DNA of 64,000 bases, taken from assembly GCA_030533445.1 (NCBI GenBank), contig CM060070.1:31916001-31980000 (forward strand), in the 5' to 3' direction. Below are positions 39,415 through 47,980 of the stretch, one piece after another (positions within the stretch are counted from its first letter, which is position 1; every line of letters begins with the position of its first letter). The position numbers and the translations under genes were made by a program. The notes beneath the pieces were generated by a model, which saw only the letters and a list, made by a program, of their open reading frames with translations, was not told the DNA's origin and did no database searches. The DNA is from Cyprinodon diabolis. Its lineage: Eukaryota; Chordata; Actinopteri; Cyprinodontiformes; Cyprinodontidae.

Positions 39415-41199
39415 AAATCTGTTATGTAGAAGGTAGTGAAGCCACACTATAGTAAGACAGCATCAACTAATATTTGCAAAAGACCACAATAGGACACACT
39501 AGATATGTTTGTTTTTGTTGTTTTAACAAATTCTTTAATCCTACCATTTCTACCCTTTAAAGTATTTTCAGTGAGTTGTCAGAGAGAAAGAATGGTAAAG
39601 ACCGGAGTTTTCTCCAGCTTTTTAGAGAATAATGTAAAGCAGCGAGTCTCTTACTCTACCTGTTGATTGTAATGCTGAATGCAATTATACTACAATGCAC
39701 TTCCCTAAGACACATACATTTGGCTATTTGGAAATGTTTTGAGAAACACATAGCCAAGGCTTAGAAACTAAACAAATGTAGTGGGAATCTTTGCTATCAG
39801 AGCAGATAGCTTGATTTATAACTAACCAGCTATAATCAGCTTGAAATATTTGTGAAGCTCTAGAGAATAAAATAAATAAATAAATAAATGATTCTGTGTT
39901 CTAAGCACTTGTAAACCGGATGTTTTCTTTTTGTTTTGTTTTTCAAGTTTGTTTGAATCTGAACAAAATGACAATAGCTGTAAATATAATAATAATAAAT
40001 GTTTTTTCCTCAATCTGTGGGAGTATGTTTTGTTTATACACATGATCCATTTTCCGATTTAGGTCTGTTATATCCTGAGAACATTAAGCAGTGAGATAAG
40101 GGGTCTGAAGTACAGATACACTTTAAAGTAATAGAAGTAAATGTAATTTCTGTGCATAAAATCTCTATGACATGGAATAATTACCTGATTAAAAACCAAA
40201 TTTACTCCTCAACACAAATAATCTGCAAGGCGAATAAAATAAATCCTCAAGTGTTTGACTAAATTCCCTACCTCAATTTTAGGAATTATCAGTGTTAAAG
40301 CTGGGTAGAGCTATACATCTTTCTTTAAAGGGGCTCAGATTCACATCAGTCGCTCCTTTTCCTAATGGACAGCTTCCCCCTGTTGACAACAGGCTTAAAA
40401 CATTTCCACAACATATTTCAGTGTGATGGTGGTTTTTCCTTAGGATTTCTTTCCAAGTCAAACATTTTTAAGAAGTCGGAAAACTTATGCTTCAAACAGG
40501 AACACGTTGCACATCACTGGAAAGTCAATAAATACAACACAGCCCAGCTGTGAGAGTTGCTTCAGAGGCAGAGGAGAACTAAAGAAAATGCACCGCAACT
40601 TCTGCAGCCTATTTTGCAGAGTGTGTCCAAAGTTGCAACATTACATTTGGCTTCACATCTTTTCATTTTTCAGTATTTAATGGAAAACAGAGGTTGCGTG
40701 GTATAAGTTAAAATGGTCAAATGTTGACAGTCCGTGTCCCCGACATTTATGAGAAAAATATTTTAAAAGACGCTATTTTTTTTATTTTAGTGCAGTTTTA
40801 AGTAGTTGGTCTCAACTCTTAGAATTATGAGGGGGAAAAAAAGCAGGATACACATCAAAAGTCCAAGTCTAAGTCCAAGCTTAAAGGTATGAATTTTCTC
40901 CGAAATTAAGCGTCCAGATTAATCTAAAATGACTTAATTGATGGATGGCATTCTTGCACTTATGGTTCCCCCCCAAATAAGATTTTAATCCATAAACTTG
41001 ACCGTGGTGGGGCCTACAAAACATTAGCCAAGCTACATTGCCTACTGTCTAAATGGATTGGCTACTTGTTTGTCAATTAATCATTTTGATTACGTGCCTC
41101 CAGCACATTTTATTTACATTGCCTCCAAGTATAACTCATGCGCTGTTTGGCTAGTGGTCCGCCATTACGCCAAAGCACAAAGAAATACACCTTTCTACT

Positions 41200-41232
<33 letters not shown>

Positions 41233-44200
41233 GTATTTGTTTACTGCTTTGTGTAAACTCCAGCATCAATGGCCTAAAAGAATCCTGACAAACCTAACCG
41301 GAAAATAAATAGTTTTTTTCGATGTACTTGAAAAGAGGAGAGACAGTGGAGGAGAACGGAGCCGTGTGTTTGTATTTAGGGGATTCTTTTCAGAGATGGC
41401 GTGTCCTGAAGGGTCTGAAAACAGATGCTTTGGTCACAAAACATCAGCTGGACGGGAAAATTAAGTTTAATTCTACGAGAACCCACCAACAAACTGTAAA
41501 TATCGTTTGCAGTGACAAAGCTGGCCGAGACCTCTTCTTGTTATGGAGATTTCCTGCTGACTAGGTGCATCCTGGCACTTTGCTGCCTCTCTAGGTGAAA
41601 TACAAAATTAACGGCGGAGGCGTTTTCCAGCGTACAGAACTTTTGAGGAGGAGGGAACCACAAGCTTTTGACATATCATCCACCACAGAATCCTCATCCA
41701 TGCCTTCAATCACCGAGTACTTAAGGCCACATTCTACCACACTTGTTGAATAATGGGAATATCTTACGAGTTTTATCCAGTATTTACACAGAATCTTTGC
41801 TTTTTTCCTGGTATTGATATGCAAATGTTCATTCATCTCTTATCAGACCAGTAAGATAGATCTACATTACCATTATGTTTATTGTTGCACAATGAGCCTC
41901 AAAACAACAGATGAAGACATTGTCATTTTATTATTAGAAAAAAAAAATCTACAAATGTTAGTTTTGAAGTGAAATTCTCCCCAAATGCCCTGGATGAGTG
42001 ACCTTCTTTCTTTGCTTCTGATGTAACTAGGTCTTTACACCCAAACCCCTTCAGATCTCATTACAAACTTAGCCTGTAATCTGCCTGAAACAGAACTGTA
42101 GAGCAAAACAGGAGAAAAGGGAATGAATAAAAACAAGCTAAGTAGAATGACATAGCTTCATCTGTCAGTAGAACTTGACTCAGCATTCTCTGTTGTAATT
42201 GATCATGAGGTAGTTGCTGGGCGTGCCAGCACAGCTGCTGTCCTGTAACTCAGCCTAATTAGCAGCCTGTGACCGATGGCCCTGGACAGGATATGATGTG
42301 TACCTGCCTCTGCTGCTTTTCTAAACACTTAGGTGTGTTTTTCCCCTGTTTCGTCTTAGCTATAGATTAAAAGAAAACATGGAGTCCTCCCTTTTGGCCC
42401 CTGAAACAACTTCACGTTGTTCCCTCTAAATATCTATTTTCGTAACTTGTAGAATAAAGTGGTTTATGACAATACTATCATTTATATTTAGTCTTTCAGG
42501 ATTTTATCATTTTTGGTTCTATTAATAACAACTTTACAATAAATTAGTAGACAGCTGCCCTAATTCTGAAGATTTTTCTTGGAAAACTTTGGAGATTTGA
42601 CAAATCTTAGCCTGTCCTCCCCATTTTAGTTTTTTTGTCTGTGAATGTCTGTGTGTGTGTGTGTGGGACGCAGATTGGTAGGGGTGGGGGGTGGCGGGTC
42701 GGTACTGAAATGTCATCACTTTGAAAAGGAGTTTCCACGCTCTGCTCTCTACCTACTTTGAGGGGATTCATTGAAATTCTAATAAACTACTAAAGTGCAA
42801 GATGAACACAATTATGTGCCAGTTTTTGCTAGAGTTAAACTAAAGAGCATTAGACAAACACACACTCCTGTGCCAAACAAGTTTGGCATTTCTCTTTAAC
42901 TGTGTCCAAGTCTTTAATCCCTCCATCCAAGTTCGCCTTCCTCCCCTCTTGCCTCTTCCTCAGCTGTTCCATGCCCCAGCTCCCTTGGGATTGATACAAT
43001 ATTTTCCACCCTCAATTACCAGAGAGCCTGTTGACTAATTCCAACTGTTTTTGCACCTGAGAGGGCGCTGGGAGTTGGAGCTGGAAAAACTGAGTGGGGT
43101 GGAGGTGAGAGGGTAATGTAGCGGTGTCGACAAGAGTTTGAGGGCAAGCCGAAGCCCGCTAAACAGTGACACTTCAATCTGTTGTGGGTTTAAAAACCTC
43201 CCTATCTCTCTCAAACCAGATATATACACTATATTGCCAAAAGTATTTGCTCACCCATCCAAATTATTGGAATCAGGTGTTCCAATCACTTCCATGGCCA
43301 CAGGTGTATAAATTCAAGCACCTAGGCATGCAGACTGTTTTTACAAACATTTGTGAAAGAATGGGTCGCTCTCAGGAGCTCAGTGAATTCCAGCGTGGAA
43401 CTGTGATAGGATGCCACCTGTGCAACAAATCCAGTCGTGAAATTTCCTCGCTCCTAAATATTCCACAGTCAACTGTCAGCTGTATTATAAGAAAATGGAA
43501 GTGTTTGGGAACGACAGCAACTCAGCCACGAAGTGGTAGGCCACGTAAACTGACGGAGCGGGGTCAGCGGATGCTGAAGCGCATAGTGCGAAGAGGTCGC
43601 CAACTTTCTGCAGAGTCAATCACTACAGACCTCCAAACTTCATGTGGCCTTCAGATTAGCTCAAGAACAGTGCGCAGAGAGCTTCATGGAATGGGTTTCC
43701 ATGGTCGAGCAGCTGCATCCAAGCCATACATAACCAAGTGCAATGCAAAGCGTCGGATGCGGTGGTGTAAAGCACGCCGCCACTGGACTCTAGAGCAGTG
43801 GAGACGCGTTCTCTGGAGTGACGAATCGCGCTTCTCCATCTGGCAATCTGATGGACGGGTCTGGGTTTGGCGGTTGCCAGGAGAACGGTACTTGTCTGAC
43901 TGCATTGTGCCAAGTGTAAAGTTTGATGGAGGGGGGATTATGGTGTGGGGTTGTTTTTCAGGAGCTGGGCTTGGCCCCTTAGTTCCAGTGAAAGGAACTC
44001 TGAATGCTTCAGCATACCAAGACATTTTGGACAATTCCATGCTCCCAACTTTGTGGGAACAGTTTGGAGCTGGCCCCTTCCTCTTCCAACATGACTGTGC
44101 ACCAGTGCACAAAGCAAGGTCCATAAAGACATGGATGACAGAGTCTGGTGTGGATGAACTTGACTGGCCTGCACAGAGTCCTGACCTCAACCCGATAGAA

Positions 44201-47161
44201 CACCTTTGGGATGAATTAGAGCGGAGACTGAGAGCCAGGCCTTCTCGTCCAACATCAGTGTGCGACCTCACAAATGCGCTTCTGGAAGAATGGTCAAAAA
44301 TTCCCATAAACACACTCCTAAACCTTGTGGACAGCCTTCCCAGAAGAGTTGAAGCTGTTCTAGCTGCAAAGGGTGGACCGACGTCATATTGAACCCTATG
44401 GATTAGGAACGGGATGTCACTTAAGCTCATATGTGAGTCAAGGCAGGTGAGCAAATACTTTTGGCAATATAGTGTATCTCAATGGAAGGCACAGCACACT
44501 AACCTCATGATCTATTTTGTTAAATTTTAAGCAAAGCATAGATGACTGCTTGTTTTGCACTGTGTTCAGGTCACGATGCAGATACACACCCTAACTGTGT
44601 GAGCACAGAATTAATTTTTTCCAGTAAAGTTACTGAATGGATGATGGATAAAACGTAGAAGGAAATTGCATATAAGCAGAAAAGGTTTTCTGCTAAATAC
44701 CATCTCTGAAGTGCAAAATAGTTTTTGGAAGCAAAGGCCATGAATTTTAAATCACCATTTTCCCTATTTTTTTTTTTTTATGGCAAATTTCTTCCGTCTC
44801 CTAACAACAACTCCTGTAAAACGATCAGATTTATTCAGCACTTGGTAGATTCATTTCCTGCACCAGCTGACAAAAGTTTATGAAAGATTAATTTCACATT
44901 CAAATCAAAAATCAATATGGGGATAATTAATCCTAGCTTGAGTTTAGGCAATTATAAGTGAATTTTAAAAAACTTTGCCAGGTGACTGTTAATGACAGGT
45001 AAATAAATATCTGCCAGTCTGCTCAGGGAAGCAGTGGAAGCAGACTGACTGACCTGTCATCCCAACCAAGCAGCTGCTTTTCCCTCAACAGCTAAATGGA
45101 AAAAGTCTGACTCAGCTACTTGTATAAAAAAGGTAATAACAACCAAATACATAAATATTAATGTCAAAGGCAAAATATGTCTCTAAAAGCTATCCAGTCA
45201 TTCAGTCAGTATGTGACTAATGGAGAGGGAGGTCAGATCATGGCCAGTTTTCGTTCTTTGGGCTTTGTTCAGCTTTTAATAGGCAAAATACAGAGGAACA
45301 GCTTGCTGCATATTGTCACTTAATGCAATTTATTGTAAGGAATATTTTGTGGCACTCAGTATCATCAACCAGCACAAACTCCGAATTGTTTGGTTTGATC
45401 AGGGATATTCCAGAAGAATCAGCTTGCTCATCACAGGAACAGCACAACAAATAATGGAAGTGGTATTATGGAGTCAGGATGCAATACAAACTCTTCTGGA
45501 AATGAAATATATTTAAAGAGGAGCACATCCATTAATATATACATATTTCATCATACATTTTCAAGTACTAGTTTAAATCAGGGGACAAGCAAAACAAACA
45601 GGCCTGTTTTTTTTCTTTAAGCCATTCTATAACTAATTTAGAGGGATGTCAGATCCTGGCCAGATCAACGTTTTCTAGTTTTTTAGATTAGGTTTCAGCA
45701 GATAGTCCTTGACTGGATGTTTCGAAGAAAAGAAACCCACATGGCACCAGATGTTTCTTTTTTTAACATTTCAATATCCAATTATCTAAAGACTTTCTAT
45801 TAAATTAGCACATAGTTATATGAGAACTGCAGATACAGCTTACCAACAAGAGTTTGGTCAGAAGTAATATTCTAGCATATATTATCTATTTTAAAACTCA
45901 ACTATAATAATGAATATTACAGTCGATAGGAAAAGGATGTAACATAATCTTAAGCCTCTATGTTAAAGCGTATGTCAAATTAAATCATTTCTTTGAATTA
46001 CATATTTTGTTTTATCCCAAATATCTAACTATAAAATCAGAATGTTAGATATTGAAATTACCCATACATGATTATAGAACAGAATATAAAAGTAACAAGG
46101 GACTAGAAAAGAAAAAAAAAAATGATAAGGTAAAAAAAAATAAAGGGCAAACAGGTAAAGACGTAAACTGACCTGGAATTAGGATTTATTGACTATGTTA
46201 TATTTTTTTGCACAGGTAATAAACTGTACATTAAATTTGCTGACGTCCAGTGTTTCCAAGTGCAAGCTGTTTCTTATAAGATATATTGGATTTGCAGTGT
46301 ATGCATTTAGAGAAATGTTTTTCTAATGGAAATTAACCCCACAGACTAAAAGTATTATGATTACTAAGAGGATAACCTGTGAACAACAAAATCTAATCTG
46401 TGTTTGCTTTTCTTGAAACATCACCCCTGCTGTAGTTAATACCAGCTTACTTAAGGCCTGGTGCACTTTCTACACACCTCTGACAAGTTAATTGGCAATG
46501 ATACAGAGGCGTTTTTCCAACCCTAATATGCAGCACCAACTGATGCTCAATGTCTTTCCTCAGTGCCTGCTCTCCCATTAGTCTATCTCCACACTAGGGT
46601 ATTCCGTTCCTACTTAGCAACGCCTCTCATGATTCAAAACAACAGAAATAGCACTCTGGTAATGTAACCTTTGGAGATTCCCATGCACTATAAAATTGAT
46701 CAGATGACAAAGTTCGGTCATAAAAGTGGAGATGTCACAAGATATAATAAGCCTTGTTTTTTTTTTCATTAACAGAACAGCTACTTACTATCAGCATAGT
46801 TTTTTCGCCGAGTGCCATCCACTTTTCCGGATTTGTCAATGCAGAGGAAGAACTTGTTGGCTGAATAAAGCCGCCGGAGTCTGACGTCACCCTCCAGGTG
46901 ATTGTAACTACGCGTGTGCCTTTCCAAAGTCCATGAACAGTTTATGCCGCTTTCCACTCCCTGAAGGGGCTCATGCCCTGCTCTAGGAGGACAGGCCCCT
47001 GTGGCCCTGCCAGTGGTGAATAGGAGCAGGGAGAGCCATATCAGGGTAAAGGAGGATGCAGGAGGAAGGGGGACAAACGTTCTAGTCGAGGTTCCAGCGG
47101 TGGTGGTTCTGAAGTTAAGCTTAGGGCACAGATGAAGTGCAAATGACGTCCATCTGTACAT
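10962..47161 (-). CDS. fgf10: fgf10-like secreted growth factor, whole gene (three coding exons)
   Basis: CDS is join(47161-46789, 14470-14367, 11156-10962), 672 bases, 223 residues. By family it is a paracrine, heparan-sulfate-binding ligand of FGFR2b that acts from mesenchyme on epithelium (fin/limb bud, ear, gut, swim bladder or lung). Seen: a hydrophobic signal segment at about residues 36-50, an N-glycosylation site NCS at 74-76, and the beta-trefoil core from [11 protein letters not shown] (84-94) to HFLPM (216-220). The intron phases (1, then 0) and the 104-base middle exon match FGF family gene structure. Exon 3 resembles FGF10 most ([14 protein letters not shown]), while exon 2 (MEIRSV.VGVVAIK) is closer to FGF22/FGF7. 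I favour an fgf10 paralogue (fgf10a or fgf10b) because of the large introns and gene-poor flanks; mammalian FGF22 genes are compact. Odd points: serine 165 replaces the usual acidic residue before Cys166, and there is an extra Cys107. The paralogue is unresolved. Confidence 0.88.
11226..11446 (+). mobile_element. tRNA-derived SINE, copy 1 of a family with three copies here
   Basis: The tRNA-like head reads GCGTTGACCTAGTGGTTCTA, then a B-box GGTTCGATCCCC. The body holds GCAGCCCACTGCTCCCCAAC and GGATGGGTTAAATGCAGAG, and the 3' part ends GAGACAATAAAAGG. The same order of blocks recurs at 52958-53165 (+) and 58762-58981 (-). This copy lies antisense to the fgf10-like gene, in intron 2. Confidence 0.8.
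12121..12170. mobile_element. terminal fragment of a fish MITE
   Basis: The sequence CTGCAGCCACACGGCCCTTT followed by CCAGTTTGACACCCCTGG resembles the end of a common fish palindromic nonautonomous element. Only one end is visible here, so it is a remnant. Confidence 0.4.
12461..13137 (+). mobile_element. PIF/Harbinger-type nonautonomous element, 677 bp
   Basis: Inverted ends are clear: left AGCTGGGCGTACACTGTGCG, and right (reverse complement) AGCAGGGCGTACACTGTGCG. Both sides carry the 3-base duplication TAA (12458-12460 and 13138-13140), which is typical of PIF/Harbinger insertion. The plus-strand interior, in a frame broken elsewhere, reads [20 protein letters not shown] from 12766. That resembles the N-terminal region of a Harbinger transposase. 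The DDE domain is absent, so the element is a deletion derivative that could only move in trans. Confidence 0.8.
13690..13945 (+). mobile_element. 3' end of an L2/CR1-type LINE
   Basis: The stretch ends with ACATTTCGTTGCTTTGTACT, then GTGACAATAAAGTTGATTTC and short TTCTA-like tail repeats. This is the typical 3'UTR tail of fish L2/CR1-like LINEs. No reverse transcriptase remains, so it is a 5'-truncated copy in intron 2. Confidence 0.6.
14367..14470 (-). CDS. fgf10: fgf10-like exon 2 (104 bases)
   Basis: This short internal exon has no start codon and was found by homology on the minus strand. It completes Ser125 (A|GC) and encodes residues 126-159, beginning [15 protein letters not shown] and ending KRGTLFGS. 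The acceptor is tttttcag just before base 14470. The donor after base 14367 is GTGCGT, a GT donor that is weak at positions +3 and +4. The length of exactly 104 bases and the phases (enters at 1, leaves at 0) are the conserved values for the middle exon of FGF genes. It covers central beta-trefoil strands that contact receptor. Confidence 0.88.
15530..15870. mobile_element. decayed DNA transposon fragment (Tc1-like)
   Basis: The fragment holds ttgcaaaaactattcacacc near its start, then atggaaaggccattctattt and ttgctccatcccctcgtccc. These blocks occur in this order in a common fish Tc1-type element. Many indels are present and no open frame survives. Confidence 0.45.
16180..17220 (+). mobile_element. 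LTR-element remnant: possible internal part followed by a shortened LTR
   Basis: The last 290 bases (about 16930-17220) match in order the solo LTR at 60780-61551. Shared blocks are TTGGGATCTGGAGAT, GTGGGTCTCCTGGGCTGGAG, TAATCAAACTATC, an AATAAA (17146-17151) and the ending ATCATGACA. The central 400 bases of that LTR are missing here. The 750 bases upstream, rich in CCT/GAG codons and broken by stops, could be internal sequence of the same retroelement. I cannot assign a superfamily, and no protease, RT or integrase motif is visible. Confidence 0.45.
18875..18950. repeat. (TA)n microsatellite
   Basis: An interrupted TA tract with two CATACAAAA interruptions ends exactly where the tRNA-like head of the LINE begins. 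Confidence 0.85.
18953..19022 (+). repeat. tRNA-like module at the 5' end of the LINE
   Basis: The A-box-like TAGCTCAGTAGG (18958-18969) and B-box-like AGTTCGATTCC (19000-19010) are spaced as in a tRNA gene. I see no sound cloverleaf acceptor stem, so this is a tRNA-derived SINE head or LINE promoter module rather than a working tRNA. It lies immediately upstream of the Rex6/Dong-like LINE and in the same orientation. Confidence 0.6.
19023..21060 (+). mobile_element. Rex6/Dong (R4-type) LINE, frameshifted and internally deleted
   Basis: The plus-strand frames encode an N-terminal region from about 19331, starting [20 protein letters not shown]. After a one-base frameshift near 20365, the early reverse transcriptase follows ([20 protein letters not shown], about 20500-20560). 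At about 20700 the sequence jumps from HQLLVDR directly to the C-terminal region ([12 protein letters not shown] to [11 protein letters not shown]). The catalytic core, including the YxDD-type motif, is therefore missing. Rex6/Dong elements carry a restriction-like endonuclease near the C-terminus, and only part of that region remains. The element cannot be autonomous. Confidence 0.7.
19138..19449 (+). repeat. 149-bp direct duplication in the LINE 5' region
   Basis: Bases 19138-19286 recur at 19301-19449 almost perfectly, both starting GCTAGGGAACCAGGGCAACT and ending GGGAATTATGGCA. They are separated by 14 bases (ttatattttccctt). The duplication covers the start of the LINE reading frame, so two copies of the N-terminus are present. 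Confidence 0.9.
23800..24007. mobile_element. palindromic hAT-like MITE, 208 bp
   Basis: The left end CAGGGGTCTCAAACTCCAGT is mirrored at the right end as TTTGAGTTCGAGACTCCTG. The inner arms (TTAGATTTTCTTCAACACGC and GTGTGTAGAGCGAAGGAAAC) also pair loosely. The flanks CATTAGAG and CATTAATT may be a worn 8-base target duplication. There is no coding capacity. Confidence 0.65.
29521..29842. mobile_element. diverged hAT-like MITE
   Basis: The left end TAGGAATGCACTGATATGAA and the right end GCCGATATATCGTGGATCTC are inverted relatives of the fish consensus end GGGATGCACCGATATAT. Internal GATATCGATAACTGATAT blocks support this. The target duplication is no longer recognisable. Confidence 0.5.
31005..31680. 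mobile_element. decayed DNA transposon (Tc1-like)
   Basis: The left edge tacagtgtgttataagagta followed by ttcatacctccctgatc resembles a known fish transposon end (tacagtgccttgcaaaagta). Internal blocks such as catcctaacagcatggaact and aatattcagtgttgattttg fit an antisense Tc1-type transposase. There is no open frame and the right end is not found. Confidence 0.45.
33300..33530 (-). mobile_element. Penelope-like element fragment
   Basis: This stretch aligns by eye with 59890-60085. Shared blocks are ACATTTCAACGCCTATCCAG (ACATTTTAACATCTTTCCAG there), GAGCTGATGTATTGAAGCTG and TTGTTCTTCTGGATTG. On the minus strand both translate to PTIQKNK followed by D-hydrophobic stretches, placed after the endonuclease-like part of the 59.6-62.0 kb element. 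It is only a terminal piece. Confidence 0.5.
33552..34102. mobile_element. MITE with TAA target duplication, about 550 bp (PIF/Harbinger-like)
   Basis: The left end AGGTCCATTTACACT and the right end AGTGTAAATGGGGC are inverted repeats, flanked by TAA on both sides (33549-33551 and 34103-34105). The inner right arm contains a local hairpin, CTAGTACTAG. No transposase domain is recognised. The TAA duplication suggests the PIF/Harbinger superfamily. Confidence 0.6.
36195..37075 (-). mobile_element. decayed Tc1-like transposon
   Basis: On the minus strand a 62-codon frame at 37014-36826 contains [20 protein letters not shown], the glycine-rich box of Tc1 transposases (consensus VM.WGCF..SG.G). 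Further antisense blocks (gaccaagctttctgacactt, tgctttgggtcattatccta) continue to about 36430. The left edge near 36205 (acatgtggacaaacttgttg) is a plausible terminal repeat. Stops and frameshifts rule out function. Confidence 0.65.
39367..39412. repeat. (TA)n microsatellite in intron 1
   Basis: An uninterrupted TA dinucleotide run of about 45 bases, preceded by a shorter one near 39325-39339. It is expected to be length-polymorphic. Confidence 0.95.
41202..41231. repeat. poly(T) run, about 29 bases
   Basis: A near-perfect T run is followed by AGG. It could be a retroposon tail in antisense, but no retroposon body is recognised beside it. Confidence 0.85.
43227..44474 (+). mobile_element. 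structurally intact Tc1-like transposon, 1248 bp
   Basis: The element starts CACTATATTGCCAAAAGTAT and ends with its exact inverse. The outermost 29 bases of the two ends are identical. It is flanked by TA on both sides (43225-43226 and 44475-44476), the standard Tc1/mariner target duplication. It lies in intron 1 of the fgf10-like gene on the opposite strand. Its single gene (43361-44392) is open end to end. Identical ends plus an unbroken frame point to a recent insertion. Confidence 0.95.
43361..44392 (+). CDS. Tc1-like transposase, full length (343 aa)
   Basis: This encodes a cut-and-paste DNA transposase that binds the element's own terminal repeats. The chosen start, [10 protein letters not shown], gives 343 residues, the usual Tc1 length; an upstream in-frame ATG at 43328 would add 11. 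Seen: an N-terminal paired-like helix-turn-helix region (residues about 10-50), the GRPR hook at 59-62, a second helix-turn-helix at about 70-115, then the DDE catalytic core. That core has D154 (in LWSDESRF), D245 (in FQHDCAPVH) and E280 (in DLNPIEHLW), with 34 residues between the last two (DD34E). The glycine-rich [14 protein letters not shown] is present. No stop, frameshift or missing catalytic residue is visible, so the product could be active. It is probably silent or driven from weak element sequences. Confidence 0.95.
   Translation: MGRSQELSEFQRGTVIGCHLCNKSSREISSLLNIPQSTVSCIIRKWKCLGTTATQPRSGRPRKLTERGQRMLKRIVRRGRQLSAESITTDLQTSCGLQISSRTVRRELHGMGFHGRAAASKPYITKCNAKRRMRWCKARRHWTLEQWRRVLWSDESRFSIWQSDGRVWVWRLPGERYLSDCIVPSVKFDGGGIMVWGCFSGAGLGPLVPVKGTLNASAYQDILDNSMLPTLWEQFGAGPFLFQHDCAPVHKARSIKTWMTESGVDELDWPAQSPDLNPIEHLWDELERRLRARPSRPTSVCDLTNALLEEWSKIPINTLLNLVDSLPRRVEAVLAAKGGPTSY
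46789..47161 (-). CDS. fgf10: fgf10-like exon 1 (start codon to first donor)
   Basis: This exon encodes residues 1-124 plus the first base of codon 125. The start ATG at 47161-47159 sits in a good Kozak context (CCACCATG), and an in-frame TGA lies nine bases upstream, so no longer N-terminus is possible on this exon. It carries the signal region, with the hydrophobic run [13 protein letters not shown], a likely mature start near ACPPRAG (56-62), a possible glycosylation site NCS, and the first beta strands ([18 protein letters not shown]). The reading frame stays open only six bases past the junction. The donor is a perfect GTAAGT directly after base 46789, leaving phase 1. The signal region is longer than in human FGF10, giving 223 residues against 208. 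Confidence 0.9.
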
Positions 47162-47980
47162 GGTGGGTCAGGCTCCCAAGGTGCACCTTGTGCAAGCTGT
47201 AGACATGCTGATGATCAAGCAATATCAGTGCGGAGGGTGGGAGTCTTGCAGATGGAAGGGATGGAAATTGAAATCACAGCAGATCCTCTGGATGTCACTG
47301 ATAGTCTCCACTTTTAGTTAAAAAGCAGGACGTTCCCATGTAGTCAAAATTGCCAAAGTCTCTCTGGTTGTCATCTTTTGCTTTGAACTCACTTGTTCTG
47401 CACCATAAACATGCTCCACTCTCTTAATTCCATCCTTGATACAGCTCCTTCTTGCTCCTCGATGTCTTCCTCACTGCTCAATGGACAAAGTCCTAGGATG
47501 TTTAAGGATAAGCATGAGAGCAAGTTTTTTGAGTTTAGTCTAATTTAATGAGTCTTTGTCTTGATGTTAGGGTGAGTGTGTGCACCTTGCGATGCTCTGC
47601 TCTTTCCAGCTGGATAGAAACAAGTTGCCTGTCTGAGCTGCTCACCCGTGGCTGAGAGAGAGTTGAATGAGAGTTGTTGATGACTGACTCTGTGTGTGTG
47701 TCGGTGTGTGTATACCCGGGAGTGTGTGTGTATGACACTGCGAGAAATGGAGAGGGAGCAAGTATGGGAGGGAGTGACCCAGTGTAAGTCTGCGACAGTG
47801 AGAGAGGGAGGCAGTGGGTGTGTGTGTGTCAGAGTGAGTAGCAGGCAGTGAGTGTGTGAGAGAGCTAGCATAGGGCAGCAAAGCAGTAATCTACCAGCCT
47901 CACGCTCTGCTGTGTGCAGTCAGTCAGTCATCTTCAATGTGCCGGTACTGGCTGAGCAGTCCTGCATTTTATCCTGTGCA
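47162..47980 (-). promoter_or_regulatory. fgf10: candidate 5'UTR and core promoter of the fgf10-like gene
   Basis: This stretch directly upstream of the start codon is richer in G and C than its surroundings. It contains short TG/CA microsatellite blocks near 47692-47738 and 47818-47860. On the minus strand a TATA-like GATAAAA lies at 47973-47967, followed about 30 bases downstream by a pyrimidine-flanked CA near 47937 that could serve as the transcription start. That would give a 5'UTR of about 0.78 kb. This is motif-based only, and an upstream noncoding exon cannot be excluded. Confidence 0.3.

Larger units (their letters stand above)
14471..46788 (-). other. fgf10: fgf10-like intron 1 (32.3 kb)
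   Basis: The intron runs from the donor GTAAGT at 46788 to the acceptor tttttcag at 14471. It hosts an LTR-element remnant, a Rex6/Dong-like LINE, several MITEs, decayed Tc1 elements and one intact Tc1 copy, each listed separately. Between them lie long stretches with no gene: 21.1-23.8, 24.0-29.5, 29.9-31.0, 31.7-33.2, 34.1-36.2, 37.1-43.2 and 44.5-46.8 kb. Several of these have balanced composition and homeodomain-type motifs and may hold enhancers. I see no second gene inside the intron. Confidence 0.8.

Noticed and set aside
43684..44454. Long minus-strand open frame of 256 codons
   Set aside because: It is the antisense shadow of the Tc1 transposase, which has full family homology on the plus strand.
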